Positions 53,301 to 60,191 of a stretch of 64,000 nt of DNA are shown here, one piece after another. A program made the translations under genes and the position numbers. This DNA comes from Malania oleifera. Taxonomy: Eukaryota > Streptophyta > Magnoliopsida > Santalales > Ximeniaceae. The DNA lies in assembly GCF_029873635.1 (NCBI RefSeq), contig NC_080423.1:90503191-90567190 (forward strand). The letters are read 5' to 3'. Under the pieces are notes generated by a model. The model did no database searches and was not told the origin of the DNA. It worked only from the letters and a program-made list of their open reading frames with translations. Within the stretch, counting starts at the first letter, position 1, and the number at the start of each line of letters is the position of its first letter.

Positions 53301-56295
53301 CAAATTTCTTGGTCATGTGGTTGAACAAGGTCGTATTCGGAGGGGTATGGAGAAGGTAAGGATGATTCAAGAACGGAAGATCCCCTTAACAGTGAAGGAG
53401 TTGCGTTCCTTTCTTGGCCTAGCTATATATTGCAGGAAGTTTGTTGAGGGGGATTCGCGGAGAATGACTCCAATGACAGGATTACTGGGGAGGTATTATT
53501 GGCCGCATACGCGGGATGATGTGGTTGATTATACCAGAACTTGTCTCACTTGCCAACAAGACAAGGGGAAGCGGAAGAAGTATGGTACTTTCATGGCCGC
53601 ACCAAAGTATTGTTCGGCAAAGGAGACGACACAATTGTTCCTTGCGACTGTTGTGAAACATTGGGGTGTTCCCAAAATTATTATTTGTGACCAAGACTTA
53701 AGGTTTGCTGACAACTTCTTGACAGAATTTTTCAGGATATTCAAGTCACATCTTGACATCTCTTCGAGTTCTCACCGACAGACAAACGGACAGATGAAGA
53801 GATTCAGAGAGCTACTAGATGAGTACTTGCGCCATTTTGTCAACGACAACCAGAAGAATGGCGTGCAACTACTTGATGTGGCTCCGTTTTGTGGCAATGC
53901 CCGAAGGAGCTCAACAACCAACAAGAGCCCTTTTGAGCTTGTTACAGGCCGGCTGCCGCTGTTAACTCACACAGTGGGCAAGTCGTACAGACAAAAGAGT
54001 CCTAGGGCATACATCTTCACCAGAGAATGGATACAGAATGCAGAGTTTGCCTGAGCCTATCTGGAGAAAGCTTCTACGCAGATGAAGAAGTGGGCAGATC
54101 AGGGGAGAAGACTGCAGTTTCATGTCAGCTGCCTCAAGCCGTTCAACGCCAACACCAATGACCTGAGCAGAAGTCAGCCGGATAGAGCAGAGTTGAAGAT
54201 AGTGCAACCTGACAGACTTGAAGTTGAAAAGATCCTTGCAGATAGAAAGTTCATATCCTCAAGGAAGAAGCGGCAGAAGTTCCTAGTGAAGTGGAAATGC
54301 CTTGATGACAAAGAAATCAACTGGATTTCTGTGGAAGATATTCAACCGTTCGTGGACACACTTGAAGTGTACCTACCGCTAAAGTCTACGAGGACGTCGA
54401 CCGCATAAGTGGGGGAGAATGTAACGAGCTAAGCTTGTTTAGGGCAGTATGCTTGCCTGTGACCGCTTATCTCGTGTGCTTGGGATGAGTTTCCATCATG
54501 TAAATATTAGTGTAGGGTTATTTTCTGCTAGTAGTGTCTTTGTATGCCAAATAAGGCAGTATGACTCTTCGGTCACTTTGATGTTTCCTAGTGCTAGGAT
54601 GATAATTAAATAAAAACCTCTTTAGGGGAGGGTGAGTGTTCATCAGTCATTGTAAAACTCACTAGCTTTTGTCAACGTGTTTAGCCTACTTGCCTCCCTC
54701 GCTAAGCACACCATGTCAACGGAGGTGTTGTTAATGAATTACGTTTGCTTCAATGTTTACTGCTTGCTTGCCACGGCTTTCATGAATGCTTATTATTTCT
54801 GATGACATTTGATTGAATGCTAATGAAAGTGTTTCGTGGATGAATGTTGGTAAATGATAGGCTGGCTAGTTAAACAAGAGTGCTTTAGCTAGCGCCGCAC
54901 GGCCCTTCACAAGGGTGTGAAAATCGTCGGACCATGACACATGGGCAAGGGTCCTCCGGCGATGAATTTCAAGCAAAGGTAGATCAGTGAGGATGGGATT
55001 GCAATGTTGGTGGTGGAAATTGGGGATTTAAAGGGGCTGATAGCTAGAAACTTTTTCCGGTTCATGAGACTTCATTGATGATTGGACAGTGATGAAATAT
55101 CAAGAGATATGGTTTTGGGGGATTTTGTTTTCGATGGTTGAAGTGGTGTTGCCAAGTGGTGTCTGGAAATTAGGGTTTCAAAATCAAGGGCATGGCTTTA
55201 ACTCCTGAAAAGGTTGTGTAGGATGGTGAATAGAATTTTGAATCTCCAAATTTCTCTGATTTCTTTGAGTAAATTATATAAATTCTCTAGTTTGAAGCAA
55301 TATGGACAGAAATTCTTAGTGAATTGCAGGTACATACTGTTGATGTAACAACAGTATTTCAGAAGAGAGAAGAAGGGAAATGGCAGAATTATAGGAGAGA
55401 AATAGAATCAGAAAGGCAGAATTACAGCATAGGAAAGAACAGAGATCGATTTTGGGCTTTGATATCAAATGGTGCAGGACAGCATTAATAATATGCAGCC
55501 ATGGGTCCATGAGAGAATGTGGGAGAGGTAGAGGAGAGAAGGGGGGAAGAAGAAGAAGGAAGAGGAAGCAGATACTCAGTTCAAACTCAACACTAACCTC
55601 TCCCGCATGGCTTTCACACACTACATATATGAAAGCCAATAACACTAGAAATTACACAGCCCTAAAACTAGATGAATTTACAAACTCTGAAACTTCTAAA
55701 TTACACAAACATTACAAACAAGCCCCTGAATACACATAATATACTAATTAAACTAAACACATAATAAACCAATTAATTAAGCACTAACAACCCTTGTCCA
55801 GTTCTTCTCCATTAAGTATCCAACAAGGGTCAACTCATGGTTTGGATTCATGCCCTACATCAGGTTGATTCTGCCAGTATTGTCAAAGTGGTCTTATTTC
55901 TTGCATTATGTTCATGTTGTATCCTTGCTTAGACAACATTATGATTTGGCAAGTTTTTATGAACATGTTAGCAGGACCCCGGAATGGTTGAACACAGTGG
56001 GTATTGCTATGCATGTGATGGTTTTGCTTAATTGAGTGACAGAGCATAATTGAAGTCCCTCTATTTTTTTTTTTTCCCTTGTATTTTCCTTTTGCTGAAT
56101 TTATAGCTTTATAAATGTTGTGAATAGTTTATTTTAAATTTTATTATTTTTTTTAATTTCTGCTTTCTTTATGGGTTTAGCAATGGCTCTCACAAATTTT
56201 TTTTTGTGTGCAGATATAGAAATTCATCCGGACATTCGTAAACAATTTTGGGATCCGCAACATTGGCCTAAGCATGTGCTTGTCAGATACTCATG
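38211..56295 (+). CDS. Conserved plant secretory-pathway/membrane protein, 5' six exons (gene continues beyond the window)
   Basis: Exons: 38211-38342, 38444-38506, 38600-38655, 39243-39336, 39522-39582 and 56214-56295, all with GT-AG borders and matching phases (0, 0, 2, 0, 1, 2). They give 163 residues in one frame without stops. Residues 1-27 look like a signal peptide (basic MARNWRIARDGR, hydrophobic TLLFLVLLWPLSCLA, likely cut before YRPGD). The rest, including MGQYHSMRTVWHDMIGRHCP, IPMPTGYTGADPYK, VGREKFLIPWLLVINR and HPDIRKQFWDPQHWPKHVL, is strongly reminiscent of an uncharacterised plant protein family that I believe ends in a transmembrane segment; that end is not in the window. I cannot give a name or function. 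It is the only intact gene here. Start choice: first ATG with a signal peptide. Confidence 0.88.
39665..42050 (-). mobile_element. L1-type LINE, 5'-truncated fragment
   Basis: Minus-strand pieces of ORF2 in the right order. About 42010-41640: endonuclease with WLAGDFNAITNLRRKFGG and RIDKFLF-like and SDHC-like pieces. 41451-41173: the start of RT, FDMDRDKAWGPYDFTTTF. 41170-41020: FIALIPKKERSRRVKDFRP. 40420-40208: the C-terminal zinc-binding region (KAKVPFKIQAFIWTLIHKK). The 3' end reads TTAATGAACTTGTTTGTTAC followed by an A run (plus strand 39668-39700). The central RT with its catalytic box could not be found, so there is an internal loss. It carries many stops and is dead. Confidence 0.85.
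40208..41451 (-). pseudogene. LINE ORF2, reverse transcriptase start and zinc-binding end
   Basis: Read from 41451 leftwards, the frame gives LIKEFRQVAFDMDRDKAW and WDMLKDDYEIFGGF, then in another frame FRPIKIVNTVYKVLTKVN with a following stop, and after a degraded interval (41000-40740) with no RT catalytic box, the segment ending AFIWTLIHKK at 40208. The A-F/Y-x-D-D box is missing. It would copy LINE RNA at the target site; here it is not functional. Confidence 0.75.
42051..45327. other. Intron sequence with MITE-like and LTR debris, no gene
   Basis: 42225-42415 and 42775-42938 are rich in TTCGGTTTGG/GAAACTGAAA words and end GTGCACCCCTAG, the typical right end of hAT-like TTCGG-rich MITEs of plants. 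42420-42715 may be a small LTR-like insert within it (TATA-like TTTTTATAAGG, GACGTCCCACATTTG). 43320-43460 has ATCCTA(C/T)GATCC-like words. The 43814-44047 open frame (MQQFEQIVFCSYDPILLTLL) is hydrophobic but unrecognised. No supported coding sequence. Confidence 0.5.
45333..45731 (-). mobile_element. 3' LTR of element A
   Basis: 399 bp from TGAGGCAGGACAG (plus strand) to CCTACATCA. It contains a GA-rich stretch (45380-45430), TATA-like TATTTATACG near 45505, and the CAGCCATGAGAGAA end shared with the family. The neighbouring purine tract TCTGAGGAAGATT (minus) is the probable polypurine primer. Confidence 0.85.
45732..46350 (-). pseudogene. Protease-like frame of element A
   Basis: The minus strand from 46206 gives VTILNIGHALLGSPWLDKLG, then NTCIFHYNGKKTILNTALP, KEMYVFEDIQSLSNISIL and KDHGFLHHSRTGSQRLQ; this matches element B and resembles the C-terminal half of a gypsy protease (HxLLGxPWxxD, GKKI). 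A stop-broken piece near 46340 (KKVCRSIMMEDVL-like) stands where B reads VCKVIIDGRCPMN. It is followed by the polypurine tract and 3' LTR, so nothing but this frame lies between it and the 3' end. Confidence 0.7.
46351..46834 (-). other. Internal non-coding part of element A, up to the nested TIR element
   Basis: This matches, in reverse complement and at moderate identity, 48950-49430 of element B: shared words include CAAGAAATTGCCCAGCCACG, GCAGCATATATA and AAGCTTGTGG-like pieces. It has no reading frame. It ends at GGGCATAG, where the inverted-repeat element begins. Confidence 0.7.
46979..47600. other. CT-rich low-complexity stretch
   Basis: T-runs and TTCTTCTTC/GCTGCTG words dominate, with a 12-bp C run near 47209. 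No gene or terminal repeat of its own was identified. Confidence 0.6.
47874..48156 (+). mobile_element. 5' LTR of element B
   Basis: It has a TATA-like TTATAAATAGT near 48012 and ends CATGGCTG-like (48123) ... TGCATCA. It lacks a segment of about 115 bp present in the 3' LTR between GAGGTTAAGTT and GTTTTAG(A/G)GGTTTATG. Confidence 0.85.
48159..48170 (+). other. Primer-binding site of element B
   Basis: TGGTATCAGAGC, the initiator tRNA-Met type, is two bases from the LTR end at 48156. Confidence 0.9.
48171..49433 (+). other. Internal non-coding part of element B
   Basis: 48180-48560 is CT-rich with TTCTTC-type words; 48600-49160 has no conserved frame; 49283-49420 is a near-perfect tandem duplication (see below). 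No gag frame was found; the short open frames here are compositional. Confidence 0.6.
49283..49420 (+). repeat. Tandem duplication, two units of about 65-70 bp
   Basis: Both units read AAGGCTTGTGGAAA(A/G)TTGTG, GGAGGGTTGTTGGTGATAT and end ATATATCCAT. They are almost identical, so the duplication is recent relative to the element. Confidence 0.85.
49434..50160 (+). pseudogene. Protease-like frame of element B
   Basis: From 49434: HKFKLFNTFLKCGEKVCKV, then IIDGRCPMNLISMNGVTQMQ, which corresponds to a gypsy protease active-site region (normally D-[ST]-G-[AS], here D-G-R). A frame change near 49745 leads to KIGHVLLGSPWLDDLGLTK and NTYVFHYNGKKIILKSTLP (C-terminal half of a protease), then a TAG at 49861 and TSKAMYVFEDIQSPSSIPIV to the polypurine tract. 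Two defects at the catalytic position and a frameshift make an active protease unlikely. The same order and wording occur in element A. Confidence 0.7.
50163..50560 (+). mobile_element. 3' LTR of element B
   Basis: 398 bp beginning TGATGTAGGACCAGAAG after TTGGGGGAGAGT; TATA-like TTATAAATAGT near 50398; ends CCCCTGCATCA at 50560. The full-length form of the family's LTR in this window. Confidence 0.88.
50748..51267 (+). mobile_element. 5' LTR of the chromovirus
   Basis: It starts TGTCACGAGCTAAGC (3' LTR: TGTAACGAGC) and ends GGACCGTGACA. A TAAATA-like region and AATTACATAAAAACC near 50930 are TATA candidates. The start was set by the CATGG repeat. Confidence 0.9.
51270..51283 (+). other. Primer-binding site of the chromovirus
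   Basis: TGGTATCAAAGCCC two bases inside the LTR end: the initiator-Met type with one changed base. Confidence 0.88.
51351..52480 (+). pseudogene. gag: Chromovirus gag
   Basis: ATG at 51351 (MAPNNAERISVLEA), with a TAG at codon 15 where Gln is expected, then QMRELVDEVMGSQKHQAGLI, the coiled N-terminal part; TAG at 51699 and a frameshift near 51740 follow. 51740-52070 gives the capsid core (YLVGDAKLWWRTKYQEV, LKRELKAQFFPENVEYNARR, GATREYVKQFSALM). After a TAG at 52067 comes a Lys/Ser-rich segment and a knuckle CYLCRGSHRVSEC (C-x2-C-x3-H-x4-C) at about 52292-52330, then an acidic tail. Length is normal for the family. Inactive because of the stops. Confidence 0.9.
52495..53035 (+). pseudogene. 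pol: Chromovirus aspartic protease
   Basis: The region begins LMFVDLRINRL then MVDMG, with one extra G that shifts the frame in the active site before ATYNFVS; expected is D-T-G-A-T. A TAG at 52558 follows. 52562-53035 continues with LEAWRLNLSLEKDIGCMKAV, VVVKLGQWEGHANFTAVPL and DFLVILGMEFL, the typical LGMDFL-like motif, then VLDEYKEMLPNKLPHNLPS, the spacer to RT. The extra base and stop mean no protease is made. Confidence 0.88.
53036..54054 (+). pseudogene. pol: Chromovirus RT-integrase remnant with large internal deletions
   Basis: 53036-53200 keeps the beginning of RT (EHENELLSGVKP). It jumps within a few codons to HLRKVFDMLRGNSLDVKKEK, the part after the catalytic YxDD, so the palm is lost. 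53317-53460 is the RT tail (RIRRGMEKV, LRSFLGLAIYCRKFVEG); then it jumps from there to integrase YYWPHTRDDVVDYTRTCLTC, losing RNase H. Another jump between KGKRKK and YGTFMAAPKYC removes the first catalytic Asp of the integrase core; IICDQDLRFADNFLTEFF and SSSHRQTNGQMKRF remain. The rejoined parts stay in one frame (53317-54054). Confidence 0.88.
54082..54408 (+). pseudogene. pol: Integrase C-terminus with chromodomain
   Basis: The frame reads LQFHVSCLKPFNANTNDLS, then from about residue 49 LEVEKILADRKFISSRKKRQ, KFLVKWKCLDDKEINWISVE, ending before the polypurine tract at 54408. The V-E-x-I-L-x-x-R ... F-L-V-K-W-K ... W order is a chromodomain, found at the integrase C-terminus of chromoviruses, where it directs insertion to heterochromatin. 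The usual W/E of the aromatic cage is partly changed (WISVED). A TGA at 54052 separates it from the upstream integrase. Confidence 0.88.
54420..54939 (+). mobile_element. 3' LTR of the chromovirus
   Basis: Follows GTGGGGGAGAA and begins TGTAACGAGCTAAGC; ends GGACCATGACA. It is 520 bp, equal in length to the 5' LTR, and carries about 35 substitutions relative to it. Confidence 0.9.
54945..55469 (-). other. Element A internal remnant and primer site
   Basis: 54945-55453 matches, in reverse complement at moderate identity, the region after the primer site of element B (48171-48960): GGTGAGGATGG-, CAAAGGTAGATCAG- and CCGGCGATG-like words. The primer site (55454-55469, minus TTTGATATCAAAGCCC) is a decayed TGGTATCAGAGC. 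No coding sequence. Confidence 0.75.
55470..55862 (-). mobile_element. 5' LTR of element A
   Basis: 393 bp between TGGTGCAGGACAGC (plus strand) and GCCCTACATCA. It has the same CAGCCATG and GAGAGGAGAG content as the 3' LTR at 45333, and the GGTTG target repeat follows at 55863-55867. Confidence 0.87.
55868..56213 (+). other. Right end of intron 5, unassigned
   Basis: Host intron sequence between the GGTTG target site and exon 6. A T-run at 56066-56076 and the T-rich tract ending CAG at 56213 act as the polypyrimidine acceptor region. No gene. Confidence 0.7.
56214..56295 (+). CDS. Sixth exon of the host gene, after the 16.6-kb intron
   Basis: The acceptor TTTTTGTGTGCAG (AG at 56212-56213) opens an exon that completes a split Tyr codon (T at 39582 plus AT) and reads YIEIHPDIRKQFWDPQHW then PKHVLVRYS, ending TG before the donor GTTAGT at 56296; the next exon should begin with G to complete a Trp codon. 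No such exon was found between 56300 and 64000, so intron 6 is longer than 7.7 kb. Confidence 0.9.
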
Positions 56296-57520
56296 GTTAG
56301 TCATCACATTAGCAGTTAAGATATTATTAGTTTACTTTATTTTTATTGTGTATTTCCTTACTGGTTAAAGAGTGTGTTTAGTTTCATTTGAAGTTAACAT
56401 GGTAATGATAATAGCATGCAAAGATTGTATGCTTTTAACTGGACCAAGCAAAGCTACTTCCTCTAGCCTTCTTTGAGATGTAGTTGTTTTCCTTGTTTCC
56501 TTTTGGTCTCACTCTCTTGGTGTTTTTTTCCCTCCCGTGGACTATTATTCTTAGATCTTCAGAGGGACTCGAAGGGAGCTTTGTTGTTATTTTTGTTTCA
56601 TTTGTTTCTTAGGAGGATCTCTTACCCTTTGGCCCTTGTAACTTCTCTTTCTTGTTAATGAATTTCTTTTTCTACTTTTAAAAAATCATCAGCTCAACAA
56701 TTGTTGAAAAGCATGGTTGAACCTTTTGAGGCAACTTTTCTTTTTGATTAGAGGCATTTTATTCAATTAACTAAGATATGTCGAAAGTTGTAACCAAAAC
56801 GTGGTTATCTTATTTCTCTTGAGCTCATATTCACGCAAGGTATTTTATTCAATTCATTAAGTTATGTTGACGGGTGCAACCAGAACTTGGTTATCATATT
56901 TCTCTTGAATTTATATCCATGTGGGCTACATCAATGCAACTGTTGAATTTTGCACCATAACCTATAGGTGGCATTTGGTTCATAGAGTAAAAATAAATGA
57001 CATTCCTGGGATCTCCTTCTTGGGAATAGTGTCGGAAATATTTTTGTTTGGTTTATATTTTAAGATTTTGAGAATGTCTGCAGGATTCCCCTGTTAGTTA
57101 TGATTTAGTGTAGGAATTATAGCAGGCATTTCAAAAAGATTTTCATTACACCCTTAATGCTTGTATGAAATATATATGAAGAATAATCTTATTTTCAGTT
57201 CAAAAAGTGTTGAGAGTATGGAACAAATTAAATTCATGTCCTAAAAATTTCAACCATCATAAATTTTAAAAAATTTGACACAATAATCTGAAGTATTATG
57301 GCATTGTGGTCTCAAAATTCCAAAATTATGTTGTCATTGTAACATCTCATTTTTTATTGGTTCCTATTTTTATTATTATATTAATTTGTTGCTATAAATT
57401 GTATCCTTTAAAATTTTTTAATGCATTGCATTTTGTGTGCGGTTTATTTTAGTTGTAGGGCGTGACTTAGAAAATTGTCTATGTGAATTAAGACAATTGT
57501 CTATGTGAGAATTGTCTTTG
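56296..57520 (+). other. Left part of intron 6, non-coding
   Basis: No exon was recognised. It carries the tandem duplication at 56751-56925 and is otherwise AT-rich. Confidence 0.7.
56751..56925 (+). repeat. Tandem duplication, two units of about 87 bp
   Basis: Both units contain GGxATTTTATTCAATT, AAG(A/T)TATGT(C/T)GA, and TGGTTATC(T/A)TATTTCTCTTGA. They differ at roughly one base in five by eye. Confidence 0.8.
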
Positions 57521-57563
57521 TACACACTGCCAGTCCCAAGCCCGGATCAAAGAGTAGGATTGT

Positions 57564-57625
57564 GTTAGGTAGTTGACAGCTAGTGTAAAACTTTGTTAGG
57601 TAGTTGACAGCTAGTGTAAAACTTT
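57564..57625 (+). repeat. Duplicated 31-bp unit in the LINE leader
   Basis: GTTAGGTAGTTGACAGCTAG starts at 57564 and again at 57595, each followed by TGTAAAACTTT. The unit belongs to the conserved start of RTE leaders; here it is doubled. Confidence 0.85.
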
Positions 57626-57719
57626 GTCTGATCATATTATCATGAGTTATTACCAAATTCACTTAGGTCAAGGAAATAGACCGGGTTAGTATAAAAGGGA
57701 TAGGGTTAATAAGTTAACA

Positions 57720-60178
57720 CAAGAAACTAAGATAAGATTAGCAACTTGGAATATAGGGACTCTTACAAGAAAAAGTATGAAAATAGTGGAAATAATGCTT
57801 AGAACAAAAATTAACTTAATTTGTCTTCAAGAGACGAAATGGGTAGGGGAGAATGCTAGAGAAATTGAAAAATCAAGATTTAAACTTTGGTACACTGGTA
57901 AAGAGAAACATAAAGATGGGGTGGGTTTATTGTAGATAAAGACCTTAAAGATATTGTAGTAGATGTTAAAAGAATAGGGGAGAGGATCATTAAAATCAGG
58001 ATAGCTTTAGGCTGGGAGATAGTGAATGTCATTAGTGCGTATGCTCCATATGGATAGTATTTTACAAAGGATACCAATGTCTAAAAAGACATTCATAGGA
58101 GCTGATGTAAATGGTCACATTAGTAAGGATAATATAGGATATGAGAGGATACATGGAGGCCATGTATATGAAGATAAAAATGAGGCCGGTGATACAATCT
58201 TAGATTTTGCCATGTCATACGATTTGATTATATTGAATACTTGCTTTGTAAAAAGAGAAGAACACTTAATAACTTCAAAAGTGGGTATAATAAAAGCCAA
58301 ATATAAGAACAGGGATCGTCTATCTTGTAAGGATTGTAAAGTTATTCCAGGTGAAAGTTTGGCTACACTACATAGAGTCTTTATACTAGATATACATTTT
58401 AAAAACTGGAAGAGAAGGAGTAGTATAAATCAACACAAGAGGACTAGGTGGTGGAACCAAGGTCTTAAATTTCGATTTCGACTCAAATTTCGAAGCTCCA
58501 AAAGTACGGAAATTTCGATTTTGATGTCGATTTGAAAAAATAACGGAAACTAGTAGTAAAGCATGGAATTCTTTGTGAAACTTTAGAAATGGTTAACAAA
58601 CATAAAAATATAAGTTTTAAGACTAATATATTACAAATTGAATACATTTATGTTTTGTATGAGGTGGAAAAGTTGTAAAATAGTATGTGTATCAAATATG
58701 TTTGTAAGATATTGTACATTAAACATATTCAGTTAATGCAAATGAAATTCGTAAATCATTTAAATATTATTTATTATACAAATATTGATAATTTAGACAT
58801 GAATGCTTAAATAAAATATTGTTATAAGTTTATTTTTTCATATAGTTTCAAAAGCACTTGTGATAACCTTTTGTTTCAATAAAATAAATAAAATAAATTA
58901 AAATAGAAATTTCACTTCACTCTCGAGGTTTCGATAAATTTCGACAAATTTTGCTAAAATTTCGAGGTTTCGATAAATTTTGGATGATTCGTTGAGATTT
59001 CGACGGAAATTATGCAAGACGGAAATCGACTGCCATTTCGATTATGAAGGTGACGGAAATCAGAAATTTTCGTCAACAGTTTCGTGGAAATTTAAGACCA
59101 TGGGTGGAACTTGAAGGGAGATAATATAGTAAAATTCAAAGATAAAATGAACAAAGAGTGTGATTGGACAATAACGGATAAGGTTGATGCAAATACTGTT
59201 TGAAATAAAATGGCAAATTCTATCATAAGGATAGCAAAAGTGGTTTTAGGTGAGTCCAAAGGAAGATACTCGGATAAAAAAGAAAGTTGGTGGTGGGATC
59301 GAGAAGTCCAAAAAGCCATTAAGTCGAAAAGAAAATGGTATAAAACATGAAAAAATTGTAGAAATATGGAAAATCTTGAAAAAAGATAAAGAAACGAGAA
59401 AAAGAATGCAAAAAAGACTGTCAATGAAGCTAAACATAGAGCTTATGATACTTTATATGCTAAACTAGATACAAAAGAAGAGAAAAAGACATTTATAAAC
59501 TTGCTAGAGGTAGAGAGAAATTGCAAAGACTTAGGTGATGTAAAATGTATAAAGGGCGTGAATGATAATGTCTTAATTAGAGAAGAAGACATAAAAGAGA
59601 GGTGGCAGAGATGCTTTGATAAGCTGTTTAATGAAAACCAAAGTGAAAGATTGAACTTGGAAGTGACAAATGAGGAGAAGACTAAAAATAAGAGATTTAT
59701 TTGCAAAATTAGAGTTCTTGAAGTTAAGATGACATTAAAAAAATGAAGAGTAGGAGATCTATAGGACTAGATAAAATACCAATTGAAGTTTGAAAATGTT
59801 TAGGGAATAAAGGAATTATTTGGTTAACTAATCTATTCGACACTATTATAAAAACTAAGAAAATGTCAGACGAATGGAGGAAAAGTACATTAGTATTTGT
59901 ACAAAAACAAAGGTGACGTTCAAAACTGTAATAACTATCGTGGAATTAAGATTGAGTCATACGATGTAATTATGGAAAAAGAATAATTGAACATAGAATA
60001 AGATTAGAAACGAAGATTTTAGAAAATCAATTTGGTTTTATGTTTGGGAGATCAACAACAAAAACTATTTATCTTTTTAAGAAGTTTAATGGAAAAGTTT
60101 AGGGAAAGGACGAAGGACTTGTTTATGATTTTTATTTACCTAAAGAAAGCTTATGATAGAGTACCTAGGGAAGTTCTT
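57720..60178 (+). pseudogene. RTE LINE endonuclease-RT, broken
   Basis: The endonuclease segment has E in LQETKW, and GADVNGHISKDNIGYERIHGG (58080-58150) as the D-x-N-G-H motif of this family, followed by DTILDFAMSYDLIILN and CKDCKVIPGE. A TAG at about 57935 and a frame change near 58050 interrupt it. The connecting region and RT start follow the MITE. It would nick DNA and prime reverse transcription at the site; here it is inactive. Confidence 0.82.
58458..59102. mobile_element. hAT-type MITE (TSD GGTGGAAC)
   Basis: 645 bp inside the LINE, bounded by inverted ends CAAGGTCTTAAATTTC and (reverse complement of the right end) CATGGTCTTAAATTTC, with one mismatch. The perfect 8-bp repeat GGTGGAAC lies at 58450-58457 and 59103-59110. 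Ends starting CA and an 8-bp target repeat are diagnostic of the hAT superfamily. The body is AT-rich with TTTCGATAAATTTCG-like words near both ends and no transposase frame; a source hAT element elsewhere must have moved it. Confidence 0.93.
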
Positions 60179-60191
60179 TGGCTGGTATCAG

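Larger units (their letters stand above)
50748..54939 (+). mobile_element. Ty3/gypsy chromovirus with internal deletions (TSD CATGG)
   Basis: 5' LTR 50748-51267 and 3' LTR 54420-54939 (both 520 bp), primer-binding site 51270-51283, polypurine tract 54408-54419, perfect CATGG repeat at 50743-50747 and 54940-54944. Gag, protease, parts of integrase and a chromodomain remain in order; the RT palm, RNase H and part of integrase are deleted, so the interior is short (3.15 kb). I count roughly 35 differences between the LTRs (about 93% identity by eye), an intermediate age. It is the last-inserted or nearly last layer of the nest. Confidence 0.93.
45333..55862 (-). mobile_element. Non-autonomous LTR element A, split by nested insertions (TSD GGTTG)
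   Basis: In minus orientation: 5' LTR 55470-55862, primer-binding site 55454-55469, internal left remnant 54945-55453, nested insertions (46835-54939), internal right remnant 45732-46834, 3' LTR 45333-45731. The perfect 5-bp repeat GGTTG lies at 45328-45332 and 55863-55867. Both LTRs (399 and 393 bp) start near TGATGTAGGxC in the element's direction. The internal parts match those of element B (47874-50560), including the protease-like frame, in the same order. This shows both halves belong to a single insertion into host intron 5. RT and integrase are absent. Confidence 0.85.
39583..56213 (+). other. Intron 5 of the host gene (16,631 bp)
   Basis: The donor GTATGT follows CACCACT at 39582 and the acceptor is at 56212-56213. 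The intron contains a LINE fragment, MITE-like debris and the nested LTR elements listed below. The other introns in this part are 101, 93, 587 and 185 bp, so intron 5 has clearly grown by insertion. Confidence 0.88.
57520..60178 (+). mobile_element. RTE-type LINE, interrupted by a MITE and truncated by a Copia element
   Basis: Leader with GTTAGGTAGTTGACAGC duplicated (57564-57625); endonuclease from about 57739 (ATWNIGTLTRKSMKIVEI, LICLQETKWVG) to 58455, then the MITE (58458-59102), then 59103-59900 with SWWWDREVQKAIKSKRKWY and RWQRCFDKLFNE, and RT from about 59930 (NNYRGIKIESYDVIM; IFIYLKKAYDRVPREVLW) to 60178, where the Copia LTR begins. RTE-type LINEs have this endonuclease wording. Stops and frameshifts throughout; the RT catalytic box lies past the truncation. 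Confidence 0.85.

Noticed and set aside
56473-56658. 61-codon frame after exon 6 as a continuation of the host gene
   Set aside because: It is not in phase with the preceding Trp split codon, has no suitable acceptor, and is compositionally intron-like.
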